A stretch of DNA of 16,796 nt from JAQVCM01 sp040403095 (GCA_040403095.1 JBBALI010000056.1:1-16796); one strand, 5' to 3'. Counted from the first letter of the stretch, positions 1 to 8,150 are shown. Notes: generated by a model not told the origin, from the letters alone. A program made the numbers and translations.

Positions 1-687
1 AGCTTGCCTCCATTGTACAATGCCATCATGAAGGTATTTAAACACAAAAACAAAAATCAACATATTGGACAAAATCGCAATGCTAAATTTTAAAAAGACA
101 ATTATAAAAGCCTCAAATCCTTCTAAATTTCCAAATAGTTTTTCGCTGAAAGAAAATAAAATAATTTGAGAAAAATAAGTAATAATGACAATCGCACCAA
201 TCAATCCCAATAAACCAATAGATAATAATTTCGCTAATAAACTGGAAATAAATTGTTTTCTTTTTGAATCAAATTTTCTTTCAATTTCAAAAAAAGTGTT
301 GATACTGCTTCTTAAAGAATTTAAAATAGCTGTACTTGAAAGTAATAATGCAACAATTCCTGTTACTTGCAAAATAAAACTACCTTTTTCAAAATCTACC
401 GTTTCAAGAAATGTGATTATACCAGACACATCCTGAATTCCAACTTGTTCCTTTAATAACTTTGTAATAATTTCAATCATTGTTTTTTGACCAATGACAC
501 TTCCGAAAGTCATGATGCTCAAATAAATAATGGGAACCATTGCAAAAATGGTATAGTAAGATAGCGCCGCGCCATGAAACAAACCTTTTTCGAAAATAAA
601 TCCAGAAAATGTTTCTTTCAAAACTTGGATTCTTTCACTCCAATTGAGTTTACGAAATCCTTTTGTCGATTTTGATTCTTTGGACAT
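1..687 (-). CDS. YihY/virulence factor BrkB family membrane protein (3' end beyond window)
   Basis: The reading frame starts at the ATG at 687 and stays open for 229 codons to the left edge, so the C-terminus is missing. A basic N-terminus (MSKESKSTKGFRKL) is followed by a FHGAALSYYTIFAMVP stretch, which matches the conserved 'AAALAYYTLFSLPP' region of YihY/BrkB (once called ribonuclease BN) proteins. Long hydrophobic segments follow at about residues 38-65, 104-125, 150-175 and 193-216, giving an integral inner-membrane protein. The family usually has about six membrane helices and 280-320 residues, so about three quarters of the protein is present. Its molecular function is not established; roles in transport or envelope stress have been suggested. 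The start overlaps the end of the ABC ATPase gene by 38 bases, which implies translational coupling in one operon. The family call is firm; function is not inferred. Confidence 0.85.
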   Translation of the reverse strand, partial: MSKESKSTKGFRKLNWSERIQVLKETFSGFIFEKGLFHGAALSYYTIFAMVPIIYLSIMTFGSVIGQKTMIEIITKLLKEQVGIQDVSGIITFLETVDFEKGSFILQVTGIVALLLSSTAILNSLRSSINTFFEIERKFDSKRKQFISSLLAKLLSIGLLGLIGAIVIITYFSQIILFSFSEKLFGNLEGFEAFIIVFLKFSIAILSNMLIFVFVFKYLHDGIVQWRQA

Positions 688-1585
688 ATTCTAAAGGTTC
701 TTTGTGATATAAAACAATACTTTCTTTTTTGCCAACTTTAAAGAAATTTTGATAATATGGCCCACAAAAAGATTTTCTAATAAACTTTATTTCAAACTCT
801 TCACCTTCCTTATCTAAATCCAATGAAAATTCTGTGGGACGAAAAAGTATTTGTTTTTTATTTCGTTTAATAACATTCAAATCACCAAAAAACAATCCTT
901 CATAAGTGTCTGATGGCGCGAAATAGAATGCTTCAGGTGCATCAATTCTTTGAATTTTACCTTCAGAGAAAAAAGCAATTTGATCAGCCAAACTAAGAAC
1001 TTCTTGCCCATCATGTGTTACCAAAATAAAAATCGTTTTACGAATCTTTTTCAGTGCCATCAAATAATTTGATATCCTAGATTTCAAATGTGCATCAACA
1101 TGCGCAAAAGGTTCGTCCAATAAAATCACTTTAGGTTCCATAGCCAACGCTCGAGCCAATGCCAAACGTTGTTGTTCACCACCGGATAATGTTTTAGCGA
1201 TTTGCTGTGTCAAATGATTTAATTCAAAAATATCAAGCAATTCATCCACCAATTCATTGCATTCATTCTTAGGCAAGTAATTGGCCTTTAAAACAATGTT
1301 TTCACGGACTGTATGAAATAAATCTAGTTCAAAGTCTTGATTTACCAATTGAACTTCTGGATGACCAGGAATAAGTAAATTTTTAGGTCGAACAATTTGC
1401 TCTTTCCCTAATTTAACGGTTCCTGAATCAGCGTCTAGCAAACCAGCGATTATTTTTAATAAGGTAGATTTACCTGCACCACTTGGCCCAACCAAACCTA
1501 AGATTTGACCTGGCTTCAAGTCAAAATCTATTCCAGACAAAATTGGTTTGTGTCTAGTAAAATGAATATTTCGAATCTTTAGCAT
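650..1585 (-). CDS. ABC transporter ATP-binding protein with TOBE-like C-terminal region
   Basis: This is a cytoplasmic nucleotide-binding subunit of an ABC transporter, 311 residues long. The motifs are complete: Walker A GPSGAGKST (33-41), Q-loop Gln (83), signature LSGGEQQR (133-140), Walker B VILLDEP (153-159) and the H-loop His (191, in VTHD). Residues about 240-311 form an extra domain with RPTEF and GPYYQNFF segments. This resembles the TOBE-type regulatory domain that follows the ATPase in importers of the PotA/FbpC/CysA class. No permease or binding protein is encoded nearby, so the substrate is unknown and the partner must be elsewhere. The start codon shares one base with the stop of the upstream gene (TAATG), and the 3' end overlaps the YihY gene. 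A functional ATPase is well supported; import of a metal or polyamine is only a guess from the domain layout. Confidence 0.88.
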   Translation of the reverse strand: MLKIRNIHFTRHKPILSGIDFDLKPGQILGLVGPSGAGKSTLLKIIAGLLDADSGTVKLGKEQIVRPKNLLIPGHPEVQLVNQDFELDLFHTVRENIVLKANYLPKNECNELVDELLDIFELNHLTQQIAKTLSGGEQQRLALARALAMEPKVILLDEPFAHVDAHLKSRISNYLMALKKIRKTIFILVTHDGQEVLSLADQIAFFSEGKIQRIDAPEAFYFAPSDTYEGLFFGDLNVIKRNKKQILFRPTEFSLDLDKEGEEFEIKFIRKSFCGPYYQNFFKVGKKESIVLYHKEPLEYVQRIKIDKRIS

Positions 1586-2013
1586 TAAAAAATCAATGCT
1601 TTAGGAAATTCTTTTGAAGCAATAAAAACACCTGGCATCGGATTCGCTAAAGGCTCATAATCTTTTATATACACTTTTAACACTTGATGTGTATCGTCTC
1701 CTTCTAAAGTAAAAGAATCTAAAATACTTTCTGAAACACCAAAATGACCAATTTGACCATTTTCCATTTTCGAGGCTAGCAAAAACATTTTTTCAACTGA
1801 ATGATTAAATGGTTCTCCATCAGGCAATTCTCCAGCTAGGTAAAAATTTCCGTTTCTCAAAACTTCAATTTCTTTTAAACCATCAGAAACTTCCATTTCG
1901 TCTTCCCATTCATACAATGGGTTATTTTCACTTTCTTTTCCCCCGTAATTTGCTTCTGCATATTCTGGTGAAAAATGATCATTCAACAAAAAAAAGTGAG
2001 CCGTTAATTTCAT
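1585..2013 (-). CDS. Hypothetical acidic protein, first gene of the ABC/YihY cluster
   Basis: A 142-residue soluble protein that I do not recognise. It has no signal peptide and no membrane segment. It is acidic (for example residues 34-47, rich in Glu and Asp) and begins MKLTAHFFLLNDHFSPEYAE. Conserved-looking Gly/Pro turns (LAGELPDGEPF, PLANPMPGVF) suggest a mainly beta fold. Its stop overlaps the ATG of the ABC ATPase by one base (TAATG), so the two are almost certainly co-translated. A good TAACTTTG box lies 15 bases upstream of the ATG, making this the promoter-proximal gene of the three-gene cluster. A role together with the ATPase is inferred from position only. Confidence 0.75.
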   Translation of the reverse strand: MKLTAHFFLLNDHFSPEYAEANYGGKESENNPLYEWEDEMEVSDGLKEIEVLRNGNFYLAGELPDGEPFNHSVEKMFLLASKMENGQIGHFGVSESILDSFTLEGDDTHQVLKVYIKDYEPLANPMPGVFIASKEFPKALIF

Positions 2014-2027
2014 GTAAATTATTTGTA

Positions 2028-2035
2028 CAAAGTTA
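2028..2035 (-). promoter_or_regulatory. Bacteroidota-type -7 box (TAACTTTG) for the hypothetical/ABC/YihY cluster
   Basis: On the minus strand the sequence TAACTTTG matches the TAnnTTTG consensus exactly and lies 15 bases before the ATG at 2013, predicting a very short leader. No clear TTG is found at the -33 distance, so this rests on the -7 match and on position. Confidence 0.5.
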
Positions 2036-2152
2036 CAAATAAATTAACGTTGGAAGTTGCATCATTATTGGAAGTAATTCTGAAGCACTTATCAACATTG
2101 AATAAAAGATTTCTATGTCAATTTAAATTTCAATTTTAAATGGGATATTAAC

Positions 2153-2160
2153 TAAATTTG
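2153..2160 (+). promoter_or_regulatory. Bacteroidota-type -7 box (TAAATTTG) for the alpha/beta hydrolase
   Basis: TAAATTTG fits TAnnTTTG and ends 16 bases before the ATG at 2177. The -33 region holds only TTTT (2134-2137) rather than TTG. Together with the minus-strand box at 2028-2035 it makes the 163-base gap a divergent promoter region. Confidence 0.45.
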
Positions 2161-2176
2161 TAAATCATTCAATTCC

Positions 2177-3007
2177 ATGTTTAAAAACAAAACCGTCAAA
2201 TATTCAGATTTCACACTTTCATACCAAGAATTTGGTGAGGGCAATGAAACCGTTATTTGTTTGCATGGTCATGGAAGAAGCGCGAATGACTTTCATTTTT
2301 TGGCTAAAAAAAGTGTTCATGTAATTTCGATTGATTTATTTTTTCACGGCGAATCCTTTTCTCCTATTGAACGAATTGATAAAAATCCCATGAAATGGAA
2401 TGAAGTTCAACCAGTTTTTGAAAAATTATTTGAAGTAGAAAAAATCAATCAATTCCACCTATTAGCTTTCAGCCAAGGTGGAAGATTTGCATTGCTTTTA
2501 TTGGAACATTTACCGCAAAAAATCAAAAGTTTTACGCTTTTAGCTCCTGATGGATTGAACAACAGCAGTTTTTATAATTGGTCATCGCGAAGGTGGTTTT
2601 TTAGATCTTTGTTTCACCGTTGGCAAAAGAAACCAGAAAAATTGCAAAATTTAGCCAATGTTGCTGTCAGATTAAAAATGATGCGTCCAAAAGTAAGAGA
2701 TTTTGTTCATCACTTTTCTTCCGATCCAGAAACGATGAAAAGGGCTGCAAATACTTGGATGGCTTTTCGTAAACTACAACCAAATCCAATCAAAACAGGA
2801 GAAATCGTTCGAATATTTCCTATTGAATTCAATATCATTATGGGAAAATATGATCAAGTGATTAGACCAATTCAAGCCAAAATATTTTTAAAAAATGCTG
2901 GATTGCCTGAACAAATTATCGAAATTGAAAACGGACATGATTTTTTCAAACCGAGTTCAATTGAAAAATTCGTGGATTATTTGCCTTTTTTAAACAATAA
3001 AAAATAG
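2177..3007 (+). CDS. Alpha/beta-fold hydrolase
   Basis: A 276-residue cytoplasmic protein with no signal peptide. The alpha/beta hydrolase hallmarks are in order: an oxyanion-loop HGHGRS (30-35), a nucleophile elbow AFSQGG with Ser99, an acid candidate Asp226 (in MGKYDQVIRP), and His254 (ENGHDFF). The elbow reads A-x-S-x-G rather than the usual G-x-S-x-G. A basic, aromatic cap region (about 127-180, with SSRRWFFRSLFHRW) replaces a short lid and could contact membranes or an amphipathic substrate. The family includes esterases, lipases, C-C hydrolases and haloperoxidases, and nothing here identifies the substrate. It is transcribed divergently from the ABC cluster, and its stop is 7 bases from the convergent end of bshB1. 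The fold and catalytic triad are well supported; the reaction is unknown. Confidence 0.85.
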   Translation: MFKNKTVKYSDFTLSYQEFGEGNETVICLHGHGRSANDFHFLAKKSVHVISIDLFFHGESFSPIERIDKNPMKWNEVQPVFEKLFEVEKINQFHLLAFSQGGRFALLLLEHLPQKIKSFTLLAPDGLNNSSFYNWSSRRWFFRSLFHRWQKKPEKLQNLANVAVRLKMMRPKVRDFVHHFSSDPETMKRAANTWMAFRKLQPNPIKTGEIVRIFPIEFNIIMGKYDQVIRPIQAKIFLKNAGLPEQIIEIENGHDFFKPSSIEKFVDYLPFLNNKK

Positions 3008-3014
3008 CTCAAAC

Positions 3015-3731
3015 CTATTTTAAATCAAAAAAATTATCGACACCCAATAATCTCTCAACAGTAAAGCCTTCAGCATATTGAACGCCAATCGAACGCCCAA
3101 ATTCTGACATCCTTCCTTTCAAAAATTCAAAGAAATCTTTGCCTGAAATCGGTGTTTGTGGTTCAGTTGAATTAGGATCAAAAAACTGTGTTTTGTAAGC
3201 GCGAATGGATTCGAATTTTTGTTCTTCAAATCCTGTTACATCTATCACAAAATCAGGCTTAATGTATCGATCTTGAATGTAATGGTAAACAACTTTTGGT
3301 CTGTGCGGCAATTGATCTTCTCCATTCAAATTAGTTTTGATTTTCACCAAACCTGCTAGGAAACAAGCATCTGAAACCAATTTACTTCCTTTTCCATGGT
3401 CTGGATGACGATCTTCAACAGCATTTGCCAATACAATTTCAGGTTTGAAATGTCTGATTTGTTCTACAATTTTCAAAAGATTCTCTTGTGTATGCTCAAA
3501 AAATCCATCTGCCATTTTCAAATTTACTCGGTCTTCAATTCCCAATATTTTTGATGCTGCTTTCGCTTCTTCATAGCGTGTTTCAATAGTTCCTCTTGAA
3601 CCTAATTCGCCTTGAGTAAGATCGACCAAAGCCACTTTCTTCCCCTGTTGAATGTGCTTCAATAAAGTTGCTGAAGCTGACAATTCAACATCATCGGGAT
3701 GAGCGCCAAAAGCAAGAATATCTACCTTCAT
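3015..3731 (-). CDS. bshB1: Bacillithiol biosynthesis deacetylase BshB1 (PIG-L/LmbE family)
   Basis: This is predicted to deacetylate N-acetylglucosaminyl-malate to glucosaminyl-malate, the second step of bacillithiol synthesis, in the cytoplasm. At 238 residues it has the normal length. The zinc site is complete: AHPDD at 10-14 (His11, Asp13, Asp14) and HPDH at 109-112 (His112). Other BshB1-like features are LTQGELGSRGT (38-48), RYEEA (52-56), an ANAVEDRHPDHGKG loop, and a C-terminal FGRSIGVQYAEGF segment. The start is 16 bases after the stop of the glutathione-peroxidase-like gene, so it looks like the last gene of a ccsBA-gpx-bshB1 operon. bshA and bshC are not in the window. A general PIG-L deacetylase is the alternative, but the motif spacing favours BshB1. 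Confidence 0.9.
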   Translation of the reverse strand: MKVDILAFGAHPDDVELSASATLLKHIQQGKKVALVDLTQGELGSRGTIETRYEEAKAASKILGIEDRVNLKMADGFFEHTQENLLKIVEQIRHFKPEIVLANAVEDRHPDHGKGSKLVSDACFLAGLVKIKTNLNGEDQLPHRPKVVYHYIQDRYIKPDFVIDVTGFEEQKFESIRAYKTQFFDPNSTEPQTPISGKDFFEFLKGRMSEFGRSIGVQYAEGFTVERLLGVDNFFDLK

Positions 3732-3747
3732 GATTTAAATTTTTAAA

Positions 3748-4215
3748 TTAACGTTTGGCTGTAATCCAACTTAAAATGGCATCGTCGTTTGGCAAAACTG
3801 TTGGCGGAATACTTTCCACAACATCTCCATTTTCATCGACCAAAAATTTCTGAAAGTTCCATGAAACTAATTCGTTTGTCTCTTCAGTTAACCATTTGTA
3901 CAAAGGATATTGATCTTCACCAAGAACAGAAATCTTTGACATCATCGGAAAACTTACGCCATAATTTACTTCGCAAAAATTAGCTATTTCATCGTTTGAG
4001 CCAGGTTCCTGTGCACCAAAATTATTGGCTGGAAAACCTAAAATTGTGAATCCTTGATTTTGGAAATTTTGATATAATTCCTCCAATTGAACATATTGAG
4101 GAGTCAAACCGCATTTCGATGCAACATTCACCACCATGATTTTCTTTCCTTTGACAGTTTCCCAATCAAACGATTTTCCAGAAATATCCTTAATTTCAAA
4201 GCTGTATATATTCAT
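3748..4215 (-). CDS. Glutathione-peroxidase-family thiol peroxidase (two-cysteine type)
   Basis: I place the start at the ATG at 4215, giving 155 residues, because an A/G-rich AGAAAG lies just before it and the family's usual N-terminus begins there. A longer frame from 4254 would overlap ccsBA. The peroxidatic cysteine is Cys35 in NVASKCGLTPQY. Cys81 (NFCEVNYGVSFPMM) aligns with the resolving cysteine of yeast Gpx3 (Cys36/Cys82), so a disulfide cycle reduced by thioredoxin is more likely than glutathione. The WNFQKFL block (119-125) supplies the conserved Trp and Asn. The segment usually FPCNQFGxQEPG reads FPANNFGAQEPG (61-71), so the catalytic Gln is replaced by Asn65. No signal peptide. 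It begins 4 bases after the ccsBA stop and precedes bshB1. Confidence 0.9.
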   Translation of the reverse strand: MNIYSFEIKDISGKSFDWETVKGKKIMVVNVASKCGLTPQYVQLEELYQNFQNQGFTILGFPANNFGAQEPGSNDEIANFCEVNYGVSFPMMSKISVLGEDQYPLYKWLTEETNELVSWNFQKFLVDENGDVVESIPPTVLPNDDAILSWITAKR

Positions 4216-4219
4216 CTTT

Positions 4220-7200
4220 CTATAATTCAACGGTTGATTCTTTTCTAATTGCATTCAAAACGGCCATCGAACCTATTATCATAACAAACCAGCCAGCCAG
4301 TTCGAAGTAAGTGTAAATTACCGCAATATCAAAACTTTGTTTAATAAAAATTAATTGTAGAATACAAACCACCACTAAAATTGACAAGGAAATCATTGCC
4401 TTTTTAATGAAATGTTGAATCGGTAATTTTCCAGTTTGGGATTTATAAATTTGGTAACGATACGCAGCAAATTCTGTAAAAACATAGAATCCAAAAATGG
4501 TCCAGAAAATCCATTTAGGAACTTCAGCCAAACCTTCATCACTTGCGTAAGAATGTAAACCTGTCAAATAGAAATTCACTCCGAAAAATGTAAATAAAAT
4601 AGAAGTGTATCCCCAAAAACTCACCAAATTGAATGTGAATTTATTTGAAAGTTGTGGAATGTACCTCAAGTGTAAAATAACTGCGTAAACCAACACGGAT
4701 ACCAAAGCCCAAGTTTCTTTCGGATCCCAGCCCCAATATCTTCCCCAAGATTCATTTGCCCAAATTCCACCTAAAAATGTCCCTATCGTCAACATGAACA
4801 ACCCAATGGTCATCGTTAATTCCGAAATATAAGTGATTTCGCTGATGTGCGCTGAAATTCTTTTGCCATTGATTTTATTTCTGAAAACATATAAAATCTG
4901 ATTAAAGAACCCTAAAATGGCACCCAAACCAAGGAATCCATAACTTCCAGTAATGATTGCCACGTGAATCATCAACCAATAAGATTTCAATACCGGTTGA
5001 AGTGGCGTGATTTCTGGATCTAGCAGACTCATCTCACTCACGAAAATCATGAAAAATGCGAGAATGGCTGTCCCTGCCAAAACAACTGGATTCTTTTTTG
5101 AAAAGATAAATCCTGCAATCATCGTGACCCATGCAATGAATATAACGGCTTCATATCCATTACTCCAAGGTGCATGACCAGAAATATACCAACGCATGCC
5201 CAAACCAGCTCCATGGTAAACGAAAATAATTGAGATCAACACTACAAATGGAATCGAAATTCTTCTGAATTTTTTCTCAGATTTGGGTGTTGGTTTTATG
5301 AAAATTCGAATGAAAAAGATAATCAACAACACCAAACCAACCAAAATATAGCTGTTCATGGAATTTTTGAAAATATTCATGTTATTGTAACGAATCTCCC
5401 ATTTTACATGTGTTTCCGAAGGTGAAAATTCACCGCCAATCAAACGTTGGAATTTCTTCAAAGCGTTCAATTTATCAGTCGCTGTGCCATAAGAATTTGT
5501 TTTGCATCCTTCATCTAAGGCAGACAAATATTGCAATGCAAAAGATGAGGACAGGGAATCTTTCTGCATCAAATCCATGCTCAAAGGCACATACCAATTG
5601 TTTTTCGCGTCATTTTTTAACGGAATCAATTTCATGTATTGCCAGCTGAAAATCGAATTCAAAACTTGATGTCTTTCAACCAATTTGATGATTTTCTTTT
5701 CAAATTCATTTCTTTTTGACTCTAGCTTTTTGTGTGCTGCATTGTATTTGTCAATGAATTTAATTTCACCATTTGCATCAATCATGTCCTTAAAACTGGC
5801 ATAAGAAGACAATTTTAATTCTTCTCTGACAGCACTTGGAACCGAAATGATTTTTTCTGAGAGCCAATGATCAGGATACATGTGCATGCTCATTACCGTT
5901 TGCACAGCGTTTTTTCCGTTATACGATTTTGAACCATAAACTTTCGACAATAATTCATTGCACATTGTCTGAAAAGGTATGATTCTCCCTTTAAAATCTT
6001 GAACCAACAAGGAAGCTAATTCCTTAGAATGCTCTTCAGATGCGATTCTAAAAATAGGCTTTTGAGGAACCACTTGCTTTTCATTTGCATGATTGTGTCC
6101 TGCATGATCTTCATGGTTGTGCGTTTCTTGTGCCATCCCATTGTTGAAAAATGACATTGAAACCAACAATAAAATCATCAAAGCGGATTCTCTTCTCAAC
6201 CTTGATTTTTTGATTTTTTCTTGCAATTCTTTAAACCTTCCATTGCGTGCAAAAATGGAAAGTACCATTCCAATTGCCATCAATAAATATCCTAAGTAAG
6301 TTACATTTGTTCCCAACCAATCTTGATTGACGCTCAAACGAGTTCCTTCTTCGTTTTCCGGCGTATTTGGATCGTCTAAATCATACGCAGATTGAAAAAA
6401 TCTAAATCCGTTGTAATCCATCACATTGTTCATGAAAATGCGCTGATCTCTGGTGTAATGATTTTTTTCATCTTGAATCGTAACATCACTCGAAAAAGAA
6501 GAAGCAACATCAGAACCTGGATATTGATCAAGTGTAAATTTTCTACATAAAATGAAAAACGGTAATTCAAACATAGTCGAACCGTATTGCATTTGGTAAG
6601 TCAAACCATTGAAAGTGAACATGTGTTTTGTAGGTAACTGACCGTAACCGCCTTCTAATTCAACCACTTTGGATTTGTTTCCGTCGGTAATTTTTAGCGT
6701 CAAAATATCAATTCCCACTTTTTTCTTACCAGAACTCATTTTGACCATTTTCGCATGAGGAATTTCTCTTTTGAAAACAAATTGTTCGCCATTTACTTGG
6801 TAAAGTGTTGTGGATAAAAACGGAACCATTGAATCAGTTGGAATTTCAGTGTACAAAGAATCTGGTGGTGTTTGACCTGATTGACGAAAAACTTTCATTT
6901 GAGACATCGGCAAATAACGCACAGGAACTTTGGTTTCAATCATCAATTGACCTTTTTTTCTTGTAATCGAAATTCCTGGCATCGCATCTTTTTTGTCGTA
7001 CGAAAGTGCAACATCTCCAACCATCACAAATCCTTGAGGACCAACAAAAGTTGAATTCATTCCGCCAGTTACAATATCTAAAACGCCAGATTTAATTGAG
7101 TCGCTTATCAATAGGGAATCAACTTGTTTCTTTTTGAAATCTAGATATTCAATTGTAACAGTTGACTTTCGGCTTGGAATTTCTTTCTCTAAACTGAAGT

Positions 7201-7645
7201 AATTGTTGGTCTGCTCACTCATGAACATTTTTTCAGAATGAGAAGCCTGCATTTTATTGTTGTCGTCAATTCTGAACCACAAATGTGGATCGGCAGCTAA
7301 AATAATATTTGAAGATTGACCTTCAGTGATAATCATCATTCCTTCAAAACTAAAAAAACGGGTAATTCCCGCTCCGATAATGATAATGATGAAAGACAGG
7401 TGAAATGTCAACATGGCAACTTTCTCTCTGCGAAACATGCGGTATCTAAAGATATTCGCAATCAAATTAATTGTCAAATAAATCAACAAACATTCAAACC
7501 AAAAAGCATTGTAAATCATTATTTTGGCAGTCTGAATATCATAAATTGATTCAATCATTGTGGCTGCTCCGATTGCCAATAAAAAGACCAACATTGCTAA
7601 AGCCATCATGCGCATGGAGAAAAGCGCTTTTGAAAATTTTTCCAT
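4220..7645 (-). CDS. ccsBA: Cytochrome c biogenesis protein CcsBA (ResB-ResC fusion)
   Basis: This inner-membrane protein of System II is predicted to export haem and attach it to CXXCH motifs of c-type cytochromes. I choose the ATG at 7645 (1,141 residues); a longer frame from 7684 begins upstream of a TAATTTTG promoter box. Numbering from that ATG: the ResB-like part has membrane helices at about 9-32, 44-66 and 77-97, a long periplasmic domain to about 442, then a helix at 444-466. A signal-peptide-like hydrophobic segment (about 487-503) is followed by a His-rich HNHEDHAGHNH (509-519) and a periplasmic helical domain to about 762. The CcsA part (about 763-1141) carries the tryptophan-rich haem-handling WWD motif WGRYWGWDPKETWA (967-980). 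Candidate haem-ligand histidines are His82, His894, His992 and His1031 (GLHSYA). It leads the operon with gpx and bshB1. Confidence 0.93.
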   Translation of the reverse strand: MEKFSKALFSMRMMALAMLVFLLAIGAATMIESIYDIQTAKIMIYNAFWFECLLIYLTINLIANIFRYRMFRREKVAMLTFHLSFIIIIIGAGITRFFSFEGMMIITEGQSSNIILAADPHLWFRIDDNNKMQASHSEKMFMSEQTNNYFSLEKEIPSRKSTVTIEYLDFKKKQVDSLLISDSIKSGVLDIVTGGMNSTFVGPQGFVMVGDVALSYDKKDAMPGISITRKKGQLMIETKVPVRYLPMSQMKVFRQSGQTPPDSLYTEIPTDSMVPFLSTTLYQVNGEQFVFKREIPHAKMVKMSSGKKKVGIDILTLKITDGNKSKVVELEGGYGQLPTKHMFTFNGLTYQMQYGSTMFELPFFILCRKFTLDQYPGSDVASSFSSDVTIQDEKNHYTRDQRIFMNNVMDYNGFRFFQSAYDLDDPNTPENEEGTRLSVNQDWLGTNVTYLGYLLMAIGMVLSIFARNGRFKELQEKIKKSRLRRESALMILLLVSMSFFNNGMAQETHNHEDHAGHNHANEKQVVPQKPIFRIASEEHSKELASLLVQDFKGRIIPFQTMCNELLSKVYGSKSYNGKNAVQTVMSMHMYPDHWLSEKIISVPSAVREELKLSSYASFKDMIDANGEIKFIDKYNAAHKKLESKRNEFEKKIIKLVERHQVLNSIFSWQYMKLIPLKNDAKNNWYVPLSMDLMQKDSLSSSFALQYLSALDEGCKTNSYGTATDKLNALKKFQRLIGGEFSPSETHVKWEIRYNNMNIFKNSMNSYILVGLVLLIIFFIRIFIKPTPKSEKKFRRISIPFVVLISIIFVYHGAGLGMRWYISGHAPWSNGYEAVIFIAWVTMIAGFIFSKKNPVVLAGTAILAFFMIFVSEMSLLDPEITPLQPVLKSYWLMIHVAIITGSYGFLGLGAILGFFNQILYVFRNKINGKRISAHISEITYISELTMTIGLFMLTIGTFLGGIWANESWGRYWGWDPKETWALVSVLVYAVILHLRYIPQLSNKFTFNLVSFWGYTSILFTFFGVNFYLTGLHSYASDEGLAEVPKWIFWTIFGFYVFTEFAAYRYQIYKSQTGKLPIQHFIKKAMISLSILVVVCILQLIFIKQSFDIAVIYTYFELAGWFVMIIGSMAVLNAIRKESTVEL

Positions 7646-7671
7646 ATAAAAAATTATTTTCTTCGTGGATG

Positions 7672-7679
7672 CAAAATTA
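7672..7679 (-). promoter_or_regulatory. Bacteroidota-type -7 box (TAATTTTG) for the ccsBA operon
   Basis: TAATTTTG followed by CA on the minus strand fits TAnnTTTG exactly and lies 26 bases before the ATG at 7645. It falls inside the extra 13 codons of the longest possible ccsBA frame, which argues against that longer start. No clear TTG is seen at -33. Confidence 0.5.
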
Positions 7680-7747
7680 CGCATTCATCGGCGGTTTAGC
7701 GACTAAAAAATAAAATTATTTAGCTTGTTTTTTGTTAAAAATAATCC

Positions 7748-8107
7748 TCAATATTCGTTAATTGACAATAACACCAAAGTGCATGCAATTTCTGTTGAAA
7801 TACCATTGGATTCAAGTAAATCTTGAAAAGTTTCATTTTCCGTTCCGGGGTTAAAAATGACGCGTTTTGGTTTTAAATCAACGATTTTTTGGTAATATTC
7901 AACTTGATTTTGTGGATTGAGATACAAAGTAACCGTGTCCACCTTCCAATTTGGATTCCATTCAGTTTCGATTTCAATCCCATCTATTTGAGATTTCATT
8001 CTGCCAAAAGCAACAACCGAATGACCATGATTTACTAAACTTTTGACTGCTTTGTACGCATATTTTTCAGGACGATTGCTTGCTCCGATAACTAATGTTG
8101 GCTTCAT
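7748..8107 (-). CDS. CoA-binding-domain protein (YccU-like)
   Basis: A 119-residue single-domain Rossmann-type protein. The N-terminal VIGASNRPEKYAYKAVKSL (6-24) matches the CoA_binding_2 nucleotide loop. The central VTLYLNPQNQVEYYQ (59-73) and the VIFNPGTENETF motif (83-94) are the family's other signatures; the PGTEN loop is especially diagnostic. These proteins bind CoA or a related nucleotide in crystal structures, but their physiological role is unknown. It lies upstream of ccsBA on the same strand. The 102-base gap contains a ccsBA promoter box, so the two genes are probably transcribed separately. The family call is firm. Confidence 0.88.
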   Translation of the reverse strand: MKPTLVIGASNRPEKYAYKAVKSLVNHGHSVVAFGRMKSQIDGIEIETEWNPNWKVDTVTLYLNPQNQVEYYQKIVDLKPKRVIFNPGTENETFQDLLESNGISTEIACTLVLLSINEY

Positions 8108-8150
8108 AAATTTGAATTTATTTGCGAAAAATTTAAGAAACTAAATTACT

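Noticed and set aside
185..436. Plus-strand 83-residue frame near the left edge.
   Set aside because: It is antisense to the YihY/BrkB frame, which carries the recognisable family motif and membrane segments.
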